64,000 nucleotides of DNA from an uncultured Bryobacterales bacterium (lineage in GTDB: Bacteria > Acidobacteriota > Terriglobia > Bryobacterales > UBA6623): assembly GCA_951813065.1 (NCBI GenBank), contig CATOTH010000003.1, positions 1 through 64,000 of the forward strand. Reading direction: 5' to 3'. The translations under genes were made by a program, and so were the position numbers. This document shows positions 27,979 to 36,404 of the stretch, piece after piece. Within the stretch, counting starts at the first letter, position 1. The number at the start of each line of letters is the position of its first letter. Under the pieces are notes generated by a model. The model was not told the DNA's origin. It saw only the letters and a list, made by a program, of their open reading frames with translations, and did no database searches.

Positions 27979-30879
27979 ATGATAGAAGCGCGGATGGAAG
28001 CTGACTTGCGATCGCTGCCACAGCTTGCCACTTGCCTGCGCAAGCTCGGACTGCTGGTGGCGCTTGGCTCGGCTGTGGGTTTCGGTTCGGCACTGGGCCA
28101 GACGACCGATCTCAGCTTCACCCGCGACGTGGCCCCAATTCTGTCGAAACGGTGCACGGTCTGCCATCACGGCCCAAACGCTCAGAAGGGCTTGCGAATG
28201 GGCCAGGTCGCTGACTTGCTTCGCGGCGGCGAGAGCGGTGCCGCGATTGCACCTGGCGAACCCGACCGCAGCTTGCTCCTGGAGAAAGTCGCCGGCGACA
28301 AACCCGTGATGCCGCCAGCAGGCGATCCAATGACGGAGCAGGAAATCGAGATCCTGCGGCGATGGATTGCGGCAGGTGCCCAGGACGATTCCGCGATTGT
28401 GGATGAAGGGCCCGCAAGAACGTGGTGGTCGTTCCTGCCGCTAACCGAGACTGCGGTGCCGACAGCCGCGGGCGATTGGGGCCGCACATCGATCGACGCG
28501 TTCCTGCTAGCAGCGATGCAAGAGAAGGGCCTCATGCCCTCTGAGGAGACCGATCGCCGTACACTCGTTCGTCGCCTGAGTTTCGATCTACAGGGCTTGC
28601 CGCCGGCGGCAGAAACAGTGCAGGCCTTTGTCAACGATCCGGACCCGGACGCGTACGCAAAGCTGGTCGACGCGATGTTGGCAGCACCGGCATACGGCGA
28701 GCGCTGGGGACGCCATTGGCTCGACGTTGTGCGATTCGGCGAGAGCAACGGCTACGAGCAGAATCACCTTCGCAACAACGCTTGGCCCTATCGCGACTGG
28801 GTGATTCGTTCGTTCAACGAGGACAAGCCCTTCAATCGCATGATCCTCGAGCAACTTGCAGGCGATCAACTCGGACCGTCAGATCCCGAGGTCCAAGCCG
28901 CCACCGGCTTTCTTGTGGCCGGGCCGCACGACACCGTGGGCATCAGGAACCCGGCCGGTGAAGCCCAGAAGCGCGCCAACCACCTAGACGACATGATCAT
29001 GGGCACGGCTTCGGCCTTCCTGGGCCTGACCGTGCATTGCGCGCGTTGCCATGACCACAAGTTCGATCCGATTCGCACGACGGACTACTACCGGATGCAA
29101 TCTGCCTTCGCGGGAGTCTGGCACGGCGAGAGGGTCTGGGATGAACCTGAGCGTGTGGCCGCTGCCAGCCAGGCTGCTGCCTCGCTTGAGAAAGAGATCG
29201 AGTTGGCGGAGAGTGGCTTGGAGCGCCTCAAGCTAGGTGCCAAGGGGCGGATCGACGCAAGACGGGATGAAATCTTGGGGCAATACCGGCCCTCCGTAGA
29301 CCAAGCGGGCACGTCAGAGTCGTTTGAGCCCGTGGATGCCCGCATTGTGCGCATGTCGATCACCGGCTCCACAACCGGACGGCTCCAAGTCGATCTGGAC
29401 GAATTCTCCGTTTGGACAGTCGGGTCGAGTCCTCGCAATGTTGCCCTCGGCGCCAAGGCAAGCGCCAACGCAGCCCGCGAGGACGCAGCCAGTTCGGACA
29501 CATACACTCCTGCCAACCTCGTGGATGGCAAGTACGACAAGCGCTGGATCTCTGGCAGCGGGCTGCCTGCTTGGGTCCAGGTGGAACTTCCCCACGTGGA
29601 GAGGATAGGCCGGGTCGAATGGTCTTCCGACCGTTTGGGCGGCTTCGGCGGCAGATTTGCCAGATCCCAGCCCGAGCGCTACACGATCGAGGTCTCAACC
29701 GAAGGCGAGTCCTGGTCGACCGTCGCGTCGTCGCAAGGCCGGCTGCCGTTCTCGGACGAGGCCCGCGAAAAACTGTTGCTTGACGCCGTGTTCAGTGCCA
29801 AGGAGAAGCAGGAATGGGAAGCGCTCGTAGAGCGGCGTCGCGTGGCGCAAGCGCGGCTAGGGAAACTGCCGAAACCCCGTCGCGCCTTTCTGGGGAATTT
29901 CGAGCAGCCGGACGACTCGTCGTTCGTGATGGTCCGTGGCGACCCGATGAACAGGGGCGAGGAAGTGGCGCCTGGAAGCTTGACCACTCTGGAGGGCCTC
30001 GTAGGCGGCTTCAAGCTCGCCCTCGACGCTCCGGAGTCGAAACGGCGGATCGCGCTCGCTGAGTGGATCGCGTCCGACAAGAACGCCCTGACCGCCCGCG
30101 TGATCGTCAATCGTGTCTGGATGCGCCACTTTGGACAGCCCTTCGTGCGCAATCCCAGCGATTTCGGCATCAACGGAGGCGAGCCGTCGCATCCAGAACT
30201 GCTGAACTGGCTTGCACAACGACTGGTGCATCGCTACGGCTGGCGGCTAAAGCCCTTGCATCGCGAAATCGTCATGTCGGCGGCGTACCGTCAGTCGAGC
30301 AGCTTTCGCGCGGATGCCGCGAGGGTCGACCGGGACGGTTTGTATCTGTGGCGCTATCCGCCGAGGAGGCTGGAAGCCGAGGAATTACGGGACTCGATCT
30401 TGCTGGCGAGCGGCAACTTGGATCTCAGGATGGGCGGTCCGGGGTTCAGGCTTTACCGGTACACAGTGGACAATGTCGCCACGTACTACCCGCTTGAGGA
30501 ATTCTCTCCCGACACCTACCGGCGATCGGTGTACCACCAGCATGCGCGTTCGGTAAAGCCGGCACTGCTAGGGGAGTTCGATTGCCCTGACACTTCCCTG
30601 CCCGCGCCCAAACGGATCGCGACCACTTCCCCGCTTCAAGCACTCAGCCTTCTGAACAACGCTTTCGTCCTCGATCAGGCCAGTGCCTTTGCCAACCGCG
30701 TCAGAGATCGGGCGGGCGAGAATCCCGCGGACCAGATTTCTGAAGCATGGCAGATTGTATTCGCCCGTGAACCATCGGTAGATGAGGTGAGGAGAGCCAC
30801 TGCGTTCGTCGCGGAGCACGGACTCGCACCGCTTGGCAGGGCGCTCCTGAACGCGAACGAATTCCTTTACGTGTTCTAG
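27979..30879 (+). CDS. PSCyt1-DUF1549-DUF1553 protein with inserted discoidin-like domain
   Basis: About 966 residues. ATGs at 27979 and 27994 are plausible starts; they precede a leader (LRKLGLLVALGSAVGFGSALG) that fits export, whereas the open frame from 27763 overlaps the toxin gene. Order: cytochrome c domain with CTVCHHG; DUF1549 with GERWGRHWLDVVRFGESNGY and CARCHDHKFDP; a coiled stretch; a discoidin/F5-8C-like carbohydrate-binding domain (about 440-570: ASSDTYTPANLVDGKYDKRW, GRVEWSSDR); DUF1553 with ARVIVNRVWMRHFGQPFV and TTSPLQALSLLNN. Its DUF1501 partner is probably the gene at 33317, 2.4 kb on. The sugar-binding insert suggests a polysaccharide substrate. Confidence 0.9.
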   Translation: MIEARMEADLRSLPQLATCLRKLGLLVALGSAVGFGSALGQTTDLSFTRDVAPILSKRCTVCHHGPNAQKGLRMGQVADLLRGGESGAAIAPGEPDRSLLLEKVAGDKPVMPPAGDPMTEQEIEILRRWIAAGAQDDSAIVDEGPARTWWSFLPLTETAVPTAAGDWGRTSIDAFLLAAMQEKGLMPSEETDRRTLVRRLSFDLQGLPPAAETVQAFVNDPDPDAYAKLVDAMLAAPAYGERWGRHWLDVVRFGESNGYEQNHLRNNAWPYRDWVIRSFNEDKPFNRMILEQLAGDQLGPSDPEVQAATGFLVAGPHDTVGIRNPAGEAQKRANHLDDMIMGTASAFLGLTVHCARCHDHKFDPIRTTDYYRMQSAFAGVWHGERVWDEPERVAAASQAAASLEKEIELAESGLERLKLGAKGRIDARRDEILGQYRPSVDQAGTSESFEPVDARIVRMSITGSTTGRLQVDLDEFSVWTVGSSPRNVALGAKASANAAREDAASSDTYTPANLVDGKYDKRWISGSGLPAWVQVELPHVERIGRVEWSSDRLGGFGGRFARSQPERYTIEVSTEGESWSTVASSQGRLPFSDEAREKLLLDAVFSAKEKQEWEALVERRRVAQARLGKLPKPRRAFLGNFEQPDDSSFVMVRGDPMNRGEEVAPGSLTTLEGLVGGFKLALDAPESKRRIALAEWIASDKNALTARVIVNRVWMRHFGQPFVRNPSDFGINGGEPSHPELLNWLAQRLVHRYGWRLKPLHREIVMSAAYRQSSSFRADAARVDRDGLYLWRYPPRRLEAEELRDSILLASGNLDLRMGGPGFRLYRYTVDNVATYYPLEEFSPDTYRRSVYHQHARSVKPALLGEFDCPDTSLPAPKRIATTSPLQALSLLNNAFVLDQASAFANRVRDRAGENPADQISEAWQIVFAREPSVDEVRRATAFVAEHGLAPLGRALLNANEFLYVF

Positions 30880-31049
30880 AACCGAGCTGGCTCCCTCCGG
30901 GGTGAGAACGAGGAGCCCGGCAACGGCGCCGCGAGGGCCCCTGCCGGATTCCATTCTTCAGGCAGCGCGCACGCCCCTCCCCGGAGACTGCGCCGGGACA
31001 GCCAGCAGCGGAGCATCACCCGTGGTCATATGATCATCGACTCCGCGGG

Positions 31050-31976
31050 CTACGCCAGGTCATGAGCGGAACGAGCAAACGCGCTGCCATGCACGATCGT
31101 CCCGTCGAGTGTCAACGCTTGCCCCACGATCCTCCGGTCCTCTACCCGCTGGTCCGTTCCGAGCCCGACTCCCGGCGCACACCGTGCCTTGAGCGCTCCG
31201 AACCGCCTGATGATTGACAGCACTCTCGTCGGGGAGGGGCGTCCCTGGATCCTGACGCTCTCAAGCAGATACGACCGGATTAGGGCTTCCCAGTGCGCCT
31301 TGAGCAAATCCGGCGAGCCGAACAGCTCGATCGCCGCTACCCACCGCCCGTGAGCGACGGCGATCCCGCTCTGACGGGGCAGCGGCCCACGGCGAACTAG
31401 ATCCTTGACCGCCTCGCCCCGACCGCTCTCACGGCGATACACATCGTCGATGACGGACGCGGCCGACGTTTCGGAATGAGTTCCCGCGGCGCACAGTACG
31501 TCTTCGACCTCGTCCCAGACCGCTCCCTGATTACCTTGCCGAGACCCGCTGTCGCGCATCGACTGGTTGACGGACTCTTCCTTCCGCAGGCGCACCTTGC
31601 GAGGAGCGAAGGTCTCGGCTTGCCGATACGCCTCGGCTCGTCCCCAGCGACCCTGCTCGAGACACGAGACCGGAATCTCTAGCTTGGTCATCCCCGGAAC
31701 GAGAACCGTTCCGTTGATCGTGCGGTTCTGTTTGCCGCCCAGGAAGTGCTGGCCCTCGACTACCAAGACCGGCTTGGGAGTGGGGTTGTGCGCCACCAGG
31801 GTCGGAACGGCAGGGTCGTCCAGTTCCTCAATGCGGAGGCCCGAATCCCTCCCAGTAGAGATTTCCGGAAGGTCACTCCCCATCAAGTAGACGGGAAAGA
31901 AGGACACTCCGAGCCGCGTAATTGGACTGCCAATGGCAGCCGTTTCAAGATTGGGAAGATGTGCGCTGTTGGTCAT
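31050..31976 (-). CDS. ARPP-1 family domain protein
   Basis: About 308 residues. The ATG at 31976 has AGGAG 7 nt ahead and is preferred to the ATG at 31994. Recognised from EGQHFLGGKQNRTINGTVLV followed by LEIPVSCLEQGRWGRAEAYR, the signature of ARPP-1, a family of unknown fold-function found next to ADP-ribosyl-glycohydrolase, NADAR and Nudix genes. It is divergent from an NrtR-type Nudix regulator with operators between them, so it is probably controlled by ADP-ribose or NAD status. No catalytic residues are proven; a role in ADP-ribose or NAD-derived metabolite handling is inferred from neighbours. Confidence 0.75.
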   Translation of the reverse strand: MTNSAHLPNLETAAIGSPITRLGVSFFPVYLMGSDLPEISTGRDSGLRIEELDDPAVPTLVAHNPTPKPVLVVEGQHFLGGKQNRTINGTVLVPGMTKLEIPVSCLEQGRWGRAEAYRQAETFAPRKVRLRKEESVNQSMRDSGSRQGNQGAVWDEVEDVLCAAGTHSETSAASVIDDVYRRESGRGEAVKDLVRRGPLPRQSGIAVAHGRWVAAIELFGSPDLLKAHWEALIRSYLLESVRIQGRPSPTRVLSIIRRFGALKARCAPGVGLGTDQRVEDRRIVGQALTLDGTIVHGSAFARSAHDLA

Positions 31977-32021
31977 GATTTTGCTCCTGTACATTTGCTC
32001 CAGCAGTTATTGTTGATTTGA

Positions 32022-32040
32022 TATTATCAACTTGACAATA
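32022..32040. promoter_or_regulatory. Palindromic operator, NrtR-type (site 1)
   Basis: TATTATCAACTTGACAATA, a 19-bp palindrome broken only at one symmetric pair and the centre. It lies between the divergent ARPP-1 and NrtR genes, AT-rich within a GC-rich region, as expected of a shared operator. Confidence 0.65.
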
Positions 32041-32051
32041 AGTCTAGCGGG

Positions 32052-32072
32052 TTATTGTGATACTGTCAATAA
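32052..32072. promoter_or_regulatory. Palindromic operator, NrtR-type (site 2)
   Basis: TTATTG-(9 nt)-CAATAA, arms identical in inverted orientation. It starts 12 bp after site 1 and shares the CAATA half-site with it. Two sites in tandem suggest cooperative binding. Confidence 0.55.
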
Positions 32073-32169
32073 GTCGCTAGAAATTTTCTTGGCCCGTCGC
32101 CAGCGGTTGCTCAAGTGGGGGTCGAGAGCGGCATTACAGGCGTACCGGTGTTGAAATGGGAGGTGTCGA

Positions 32170-33063
32170 ATGAGATCCGATGGCGGTAGGGACTACAACC
32201 CTCGCGACTACCCCCCAGTCGCAGTCACGGTCGACGTGGCGCTGTTCGCAATTCGCCGGGACGAGCTATATATCGTCCTGATCCAGCGGGGAGTCGAGCC
32301 GTTCGCCGGCGCTTGGGCCCTGCCCGGCGGTTTCGTTCTACCCGACGAAGACCTCGATGCTGCGGCAGCTAGGGAGCTTGCAGAAGAGACGGGAGTCACC
32401 GAAGACTCCGTCTACTTGGAACAACTGCGCAGCTACGGTTCGCCGGGCCGCGACCCGCGCATGCGAGTGGTCACGGTCGCTTACTGGGGAGCTTGTTCCA
32501 CACTCCCTGCCCCGCTGGGGCGAAGCGACGCCGCGCATGCGGAACTCGTGCGAGTATCACAGATCGAAGAAGCCGACATCGAGTTGGCATTCGATCACGA
32601 GGCGATCGTAGGAGACGCTTTGGAGCGCGTTCGCGCGAAGCTGGAGTACACCGCGCTTGCCGCGAGATTCTGCCCACCGGAATTCACGATCAGCGAGCTC
32701 CGGAACGTCTACGAGACAGTCTGGAACACCAAGCTCGATCCGGGAAACTTTCAGCGCAAGGTGCGCGAGAACCGCTCGTTCCAGCAAGTCGGTCAGTCGA
32801 GGCTGGCGGCGGGCGCGGAACCCGCGTCCGATGTCCGGGCTCAACAAATGCGATTCGAGCGAGCCGAAGCGAGCTGGGACCCTGCGGACGAGGCTTCTGC
32901 AAACGATGCCATGGACTCTTCACTGTCCCAGCCAGAGTTCTTGCAGGATCCCGGCCCGGCTAGGCCCCGCAGCGGCCGGCCGGCCTCGCTGTGGATTGCC
33001 GGTGATTCGGATCTCACGCTGAATTCCCCAATCCCGAGGCGACGGGCGACTCGCAAGGCCTAA
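32170..33063 (+). CDS. nrtR: NrtR-type Nudix/winged-helix regulator
   Basis: 297 residues. The Nudix domain (about 15-155) has a complete Nudix box: G-x5-E-x7-R-E-L-A-E-E-T-G-V, so it may still hydrolyse. A winged-helix domain follows with FTISELRNVYETVWNTKLDPGNFQRKV, the DNA-binding end of NrtR repressors, which respond to ADP-ribose and control NAD synthesis. The last 65 residues are low complexity. GGGAGG precedes the ATG. Divergent from ARPP-1; both probably repressed through 32022-32072. No NAD biosynthesis gene is adjacent, so the regulon may be the ARPP-1 gene itself. Confidence 0.85.
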   Translation: MRSDGGRDYNPRDYPPVAVTVDVALFAIRRDELYIVLIQRGVEPFAGAWALPGGFVLPDEDLDAAAARELAEETGVTEDSVYLEQLRSYGSPGRDPRMRVVTVAYWGACSTLPAPLGRSDAAHAELVRVSQIEEADIELAFDHEAIVGDALERVRAKLEYTALAARFCPPEFTISELRNVYETVWNTKLDPGNFQRKVRENRSFQQVGQSRLAAGAEPASDVRAQQMRFERAEASWDPADEASANDAMDSSLSQPEFLQDPGPARPRSGRPASLWIAGDSDLTLNSPIPRRRATRKA

Positions 33064-33316
33064 CCGACGATCAAGCGACGGCGTGAAGCGCCGGATGCCG
33101 CGAGCCCCTGTCAAGTCGACGCGCCAAGGGCAAGAGCCTGTCAAGCCGTTGCCGCCACGAACCGGCCCCCGCGGAGCGATTGTGGTTCCTACTCGACTGC
33201 TGCCGTCTCGACTCATGATCCAACGTTGGTCCCGTGAACGGTCGCTGGCATTGGGGAGAGGCCCGGGGCCAGTGCTGCGGCTGATCTATCCTTAGAGCAA
33301 CCGCGGTCTGCAAGGA

Positions 33317-34720
33317 ATGCCAATGCTGCCAACTCGCAGGGATATGCTGGGAGACTTTGTCTCCGGCCTGCACGGCGTTGCGCTGGCGACACTGTTGCCC
33401 CGCGCGGGCTCGGCGCAAACGAAGCCGCACTTCGAGCCGAAGGCCAAACGTGTCCTTCAGATCTTTTGCCCTGGAGCGGCTTCTCACATCGACCTCTGGG
33501 ACTACAAGCCGGAGTTGCAGAAGCGGTCGGGCGAGGCCGCTCCGGCCGCCATGGACGCCGTCACCTTTCAAGGCAAGAACGGTGCGTTGATGGGCTCGCC
33601 CTGGGAGTTTAAGCCCCGCGGGCAAAGCGGCAAGATGGTTACCGAGCTGCTGCCGAACCTGGGCGGATTGGTGGATGACATCGCATTCGTCCACTCCATG
33701 CAGTCAAAGACCAACACCCACGGACCAGCTTGCGTGCTGCTTAACACCGGCTTCTCCCTCGAAGGGTTTCCTTCCGCCGGGTCGTGGGTTGGCTATGCAC
33801 TCGGATCAGCGAACAATGACCTGCCGACATATGTCGCAATCCCCGACATCCGGGGCATCCCTCCCGCAGGCCCGGCGAACTGGGGAGCCGGCTTCCTCCC
33901 GGCCGAGCACCAGGCGATCGTGTTCAACGCCCAAGCACCGATTCGCAACCTCGATCGGCCGCTCGGCGTGCCAGCTCGGCAGGACGCCGACACCCGAGAC
34001 TTCCTGGGGTACCTGAACCGGACTCATGCAGAGCGGCATCCCGGGGAAGAGGAACTAGGAGCCCGCATCGCCTCTTACGAGCTTGCGGCTCGCATGCAAC
34101 TTTCTGCTCCAGAGGTCACGGACCTCTCGAAAGAGTCTAGAGCGACCCGCAACCTGTACGGCGCCGACGATGCGAATCCACTCAAGGCGGCTTATGCCCG
34201 GAACTGCCTGCTTGCCCGCAGGCTCTTGGAACGGGACGTACGTTTCGTCAGCTTGTTCTGTGCGTCGCGTGCATCCGGGGTTGACGGCCTTCTGAACTGG
34301 GACGCGCACAAAACCCTCAAGGCGGACTACGAACGCCACTGCCCGATTCTCGACCAGCCGACCGCCGGCCTGCTGCAGGACATGCGCAGTCGAGGACTCC
34401 TTGATGACACCCTGGTCGTATGGGTTACGGAGTTTGGTCGAATGCCTACCCATCAAGAAGGAACGGTCGGACGCGACCACAATCCGAATGCCTTCACGGT
34501 CTGGTTCACCGGTGCCGGAATCCGAGGCGGCATCAGCTACGGAGCAACCGACGCCTTCGGTGGCAAAGCTGTCGAGAATGTGACCACTGTCCATGATTTT
34601 CACGCCACGATGCTACATCTGCTGGGATTGGACCACGAGCGGTTGACCTGGTACCACAACGGAATCAACCGGCGCCTGACCGATGTCCACGGACAAGTGA
34701 TCCGAGAGATCCTGACCTAG
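33317..34720 (+). CDS. DUF1501 secreted protein (Tat-type leader)
   Basis: 467 residues. Twin-Arg leader PTRRDMLGDFVSGLHGVALATLLP. The phosphatase-like DUF1501 fold shows FEPKAKRVLQIFCPGAASHIDLW, PNLGGLVDDIAFVHSM, DTLVVWVTEFGRMPTHQ and VGRDHNPNAFTVWFTGAGIRGG. The likely partner is the PSCyt gene 27979-30879; the ARPP-1/NrtR locus lies between them, an unusual split. 40% or so of positions look shared with 18024-19463 by eye. Confidence 0.88.
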   Translation: MPMLPTRRDMLGDFVSGLHGVALATLLPRAGSAQTKPHFEPKAKRVLQIFCPGAASHIDLWDYKPELQKRSGEAAPAAMDAVTFQGKNGALMGSPWEFKPRGQSGKMVTELLPNLGGLVDDIAFVHSMQSKTNTHGPACVLLNTGFSLEGFPSAGSWVGYALGSANNDLPTYVAIPDIRGIPPAGPANWGAGFLPAEHQAIVFNAQAPIRNLDRPLGVPARQDADTRDFLGYLNRTHAERHPGEEELGARIASYELAARMQLSAPEVTDLSKESRATRNLYGADDANPLKAAYARNCLLARRLLERDVRFVSLFCASRASGVDGLLNWDAHKTLKADYERHCPILDQPTAGLLQDMRSRGLLDDTLVVWVTEFGRMPTHQEGTVGRDHNPNAFTVWFTGAGIRGGISYGATDAFGGKAVENVTTVHDFHATMLHLLGLDHERLTWYHNGINRRLTDVHGQVIREILT

Positions 34721-34762
34721 ACTCCGCCGAGTCTTCGACGCCAAGCGTCGGGACACACCATC

Positions 34763-35986
34763 GTGGCAGCAGGGCGGTATAACGGAATGATGCTCGATGG
34801 TATCCGCGTTTTGGATCTGTCTCAAAACATCGCCGGACCGCAAGCCACCCAGGTCTTGGGCGACCTCGGTGCCGATGTAATCAAAGTGGAACCCCCTGAC
34901 GGGGACCCAGCCCGCAAGTGGGGGCCCCCGTTCTGGGGCGACAATGCGCCCCTGTTTCTAGCCTTCAACCGCAACAAGCGGAGCATCGTGGTGGACATGA
35001 AGTCCCCATCTGGACGCGAAATCATGGATCGGCTGATTGCTCGCACGGACGTCCTCGTGCAGGCTTTCCGCCAAGGTGTCATGGAGAGGCTCGGCTTCGG
35101 CTACGAGGCTGTGCGCCAGAAGTATCCGAAGCTGATCTACGCGTCGCTTACCGGCTATGGATCCGAGGGGCCATACGCTGACACTCCGGGCTACGATCCG
35201 CTACTTCAGGCATACAGCGGCATCATGTCGATCACAGGGCAGGCAGATGGCCCGCCAGCACGGGTGGGAGGCTCGGTCGTGGACATCGGCTCCGGCAATC
35301 TGATTGCTCTCGGCATCCTGGCCGCCCTGCGAAAACGCGATCTCGAAGGCGTGGGATCACATGTAGAGTGTTCCCTGCTGGACACCGCCCTCGGCTGGAT
35401 CGGCTACCACATGATGACCTATCTCGCTAGCGGCCAGGTGCCGCGTCGAATGGGCACCGGACTGACGATGGTCGCTCCGTACGAGGCCTATCCCACCACG
35501 GATGGAGAGCTGATGATTTGCGGTGGAAACGACGGGATCTTCGTGCGCCTCTGCCAAGCCCTGGAGATTCCGGAGGCGGCCGACGACCCAAGATTTGCGG
35601 ACAATCCTTCGCGCGTGAAGAACTGCGACGCTCTCCGGAAACTGCTCTCCTCAAGAACCGGGCAACTAACGACAGCCGAACTGGACAGGCTGCTCAAGGC
35701 CCACCGTGTTCCCTGCTCGCCAATCCAGGACATCGACCAAGTCGTGAACGATCCGCAAGTGCGGGCAAACCGGATCTTCGAACCCCAGGCCCATCCCACC
35801 ATTCCCGAATACCGGGACCTCAAGCTACCGATCCGCCTCGATGGCAAGCGCCCCCCCCTGCGGAGGGTCCCGCCTGAAGTTGGCGAACACACGGCCGAGA
35901 TTCTAGCCGAGCTCGGATTCGATGAAGCTGCCGTGAGGGGCTACACCGCAGGCCACCAAGGCCAAGCCTCGACAACCGCCGGCTGA
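34763..35986 (+). CDS. Family III (CaiB/BaiF) CoA-transferase
   Basis: Transfers CoA between carboxylic acids; substrate unknown. LDGIRVLDLSQNIAGPQATQVLGDLGADVIKVEPP opens the family fold, followed by FNRNKRSIVVDMKS and a catalytic Asp in GGSVVDIGSGNL. 407 residues from a GTG at 34763; ATGs at 34787/34790 are likely starts since the fold begins right there and AGGG lies about 14 nt upstream. Free-standing, 43 bp after the DUF1501 gene. Confidence 0.88.
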   Translation: MAAGRYNGMMLDGIRVLDLSQNIAGPQATQVLGDLGADVIKVEPPDGDPARKWGPPFWGDNAPLFLAFNRNKRSIVVDMKSPSGREIMDRLIARTDVLVQAFRQGVMERLGFGYEAVRQKYPKLIYASLTGYGSEGPYADTPGYDPLLQAYSGIMSITGQADGPPARVGGSVVDIGSGNLIALGILAALRKRDLEGVGSHVECSLLDTALGWIGYHMMTYLASGQVPRRMGTGLTMVAPYEAYPTTDGELMICGGNDGIFVRLCQALEIPEAADDPRFADNPSRVKNCDALRKLLSSRTGQLTTAELDRLLKAHRVPCSPIQDIDQVVNDPQVRANRIFEPQAHPTIPEYRDLKLPIRLDGKRPPLRRVPPEVGEHTAEILAELGFDEAAVRGYTAGHQGQASTTAG

Positions 35987-36404
35987 GCTGCCATTGGGTC
36001 CATAGCAAACGGATCCTTCCGGTCCGAGGACACCCCTGCTGCGAACTTGCCGCCAAGTCACGGGCACGAACATGGACTGAACAGACTTCTCGCTTGTACG
36101 AGCCAGCGGGAGGGAGTCATACAGTTCTGGGCGTTGGGTTCAACCACAAAGGCCGAAACTCCCCGTGGGCGTGGGTGATTTGACGTTTGCAGTGGGAGGC
36201 GGATGAAATCGTGTGCCGAGCAGGCAGGTCTCGAACCAGAGTGCGCGCCGTGGATTGAGCCGGGCCAGGTTCATTGCCGAGTGCGGCCAATCGCGAGTCG
36301 GCACTCCAGCTTGACCATCGGGAGCACCTTGGCCCAAATGAATTACACCTCGTTGCGCCAATTGATACCTCGCATTCGCAATCGATCGCTAGAATAACCG
36401 TAAG
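35987..36404. other. Intergenic stretch without recognisable gene
   Basis: 418 bp between the CoA-transferase and ntrY. No supported open frame, tRNA fold or clear terminator. A TTCGA-containing stretch near 36225 looks like a tRNA T-loop on the minus strand but has no matching stems. It probably holds the ntrYX promoter. Confidence 0.45.

Noticed and set aside
36215-36300. Minus-strand tRNA gene
   Set aside because: A TTCGA-like loop is present but no acceptor, D or anticodon stems can be paired around it.
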